Shown in pieces: positions 4,582-5,123 of a stretch of DNA of 5,123 nucleotides. The DNA is taken from assembly GCA_030042885.1 (NCBI GenBank), contig JASHYW010000234.1, forward strand, positions 1 to 5,123, in the 5' to 3' direction. The notes below the pieces were generated by a model. That model had not been told where the DNA came from and did not search any database. It was given only the letters and a program-made list of their open reading frames with translations. Numbering within the stretch: position 1 is the first letter of the stretch; each line of letters starts with the position of its first letter. The position numbers and the translations under genes were made by a program. This DNA is from Streptosporangiaceae bacterium. Its GTDB lineage: Bacteria > Actinomycetota > Actinomycetes > Streptosporangiales > Streptosporangiaceae.

Positions 4582-5123
4582 AACCAGACCGTCCGCACGC
4601 TGAATATAGCCATGCTCGGCTGTGGGACAGTCGGGACGCAGGTGGCGCGCCTGCTCACCGAGCAGGCCGACGACCTGGCTCTGCGGGTCGGAGCCCGGCT
4701 CGAGCTGGCCGGGATCGCGGTGCGGAGGGTCGGTCACCGCCGGGCCGAGGGGATCGACCGGGCGCTGCTCACCGCGGACGCGTACGCACTGGTCAGCCGC
4801 CCGGACATCGACATCGTGGTCGAGGTGATCGGCGGCATCGAGCCGGCCAGGTCGCTGATGCTGGCCGCGCTGAAGGGCGGCAGGCCGGTCGTCACCGCGA
4901 ACAAGGTGCTGCTCGCCGAGAACGGCGCGGAGATCTACGGCGCGGCCCGCGAGTACGGGGCCGACCTGTACTACGAGGCCTCCGTGGCCGGCGCCATCCC
5001 GCTGCTGCGGCCGCTGCGCGAGTCGCTGGCCGGCGACACCGTGCACCGCGTGCTCGGCATCGTCAACGGCACGACCAACTTCATCCTGGACCGGATGGAC
5101 TCCTCCGGCGCCGATTTCGCCGA
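4579..5123 (+). CDS. hom: Homoserine dehydrogenase, N-terminal part (runs off the window)
   Basis: This enzyme reduces aspartate semialdehyde to homoserine with NAD(P)H, the branch point to threonine and methionine, in the cytosol. The 181 codons present cover the nucleotide-binding Rossmann domain and the beginning of the catalytic domain. The dinucleotide motif GCGTVG is at residues 14-19. VEVIGG and VVTANK (Lys109) follow, then EASVAGAIP, and the substrate-site signature GIVNGTTNFIL (Asn163-Asn167). The actinobacterial protein is usually about 430 residues with a C-terminal ACT domain, so more than half is missing. The ATG at 4579 is the only start between the upstream in-frame stop (TGA at 4507) and the Rossmann motif that gives a normal N-terminus. 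An ATG at 4612 would cut into the first beta strand. It follows lysA in the usual order; thrC and thrB would be expected beyond the edge. Confidence 0.97.
   Translation, partial: MNQTVRTLNIAMLGCGTVGTQVARLLTEQADDLALRVGARLELAGIAVRRVGHRRAEGIDRALLTADAYALVSRPDIDIVVEVIGGIEPARSLMLAALKGGRPVVTANKVLLAENGAEIYGAAREYGADLYYEASVAGAIPLLRPLRESLAGDTVHRVLGIVNGTTNFILDRMDSSGADFA

Noticed and set aside
3116..4582. Plus-strand open frame of 488 codons overlapping lysA
   Set aside because: It is an out-of-frame shadow of lysA, which has all catalytic motifs in its own frame.
4321..5046. Minus-strand open frame opposite hom and the lysA-hom gap
   Set aside because: Its right two thirds are antisense of the homoserine dehydrogenase gene. 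The part in the gap could in principle overlap a tnpB tail on the minus strand, but I could not recognise any TnpB motif.

Overview
The window is very GC-rich and looks like chromosomal DNA of a filamentous actinobacterium. A Streptosporangiales or Thermomonosporaceae relative would fit, but the exact genus cannot be read from the sequence. The clues are the lysA-hom gene order, GTG starts, GTGA stop/start coupling, a tRNA without an encoded CCA, and an integrase fragment of the type found in actinomycete integrative and conjugative elements (AICEs).

Left third (1-1158) is an accessory scrapyard. It opens with at least 5.4 copies of a 15-bp tandem repeat. Then come three gene fragments: the C-terminus of an ISL3-type transposase, a piece resembling DUF4913-type plasmid/AICE proteins, and the catalytic C-terminal part of a tyrosine recombinase. 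The recombinase fragment points at the 3' end of a tRNA-Arg(CCG) gene on the minus strand (1159-1230). This is the usual layout of an element integrated into a tRNA gene, here decayed by internal deletion.

The middle (1231-2891) holds a divergent intergenic region with a long spaced inverted repeat, then a two-gene unit read rightwards. The first gene is a stand-alone receiver-domain response regulator. It overlaps by 4 bp an ArgS-derived protein that keeps the N-terminal tRNA-binding-like domain and the DALR anticodon-binding domain but has lost the whole catalytic domain. Where that domain would sit there is a proline/serine linker built partly from a duplicated short repeat. The two repeat copies differ only at silent positions of a frame other than the gene's own.

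The right part (2916-5123) is lysine and threonine/methionine biosynthesis: a complete lysA (diaminopimelate decarboxylase) and the first 181 codons of hom (homoserine dehydrogenase), which runs off the window. The 262-bp gap between them appears to contain remnants of IS200/IS605-type ends. One hairpin starts next to a TTGAC that overlaps the lysA stop codon. A second, stronger hairpin sits between a perfect GGAGGTG Shine-Dalgarno and the hom ATG, so that only the folded form gives normal ribosome spacing.

The response regulator, ArgS-like protein, lysA and hom all read in one direction with short gaps until the lysA-hom interval. They probably form one aspartate-family amino-acid operon, with hom translation (and possibly transcription) modified by the inserted DNA. 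The best candidates for something undescribed are the hairpin-bridged ribosome binding site of hom and the out-of-frame-conserved repeat inside the ArgS-like gene.
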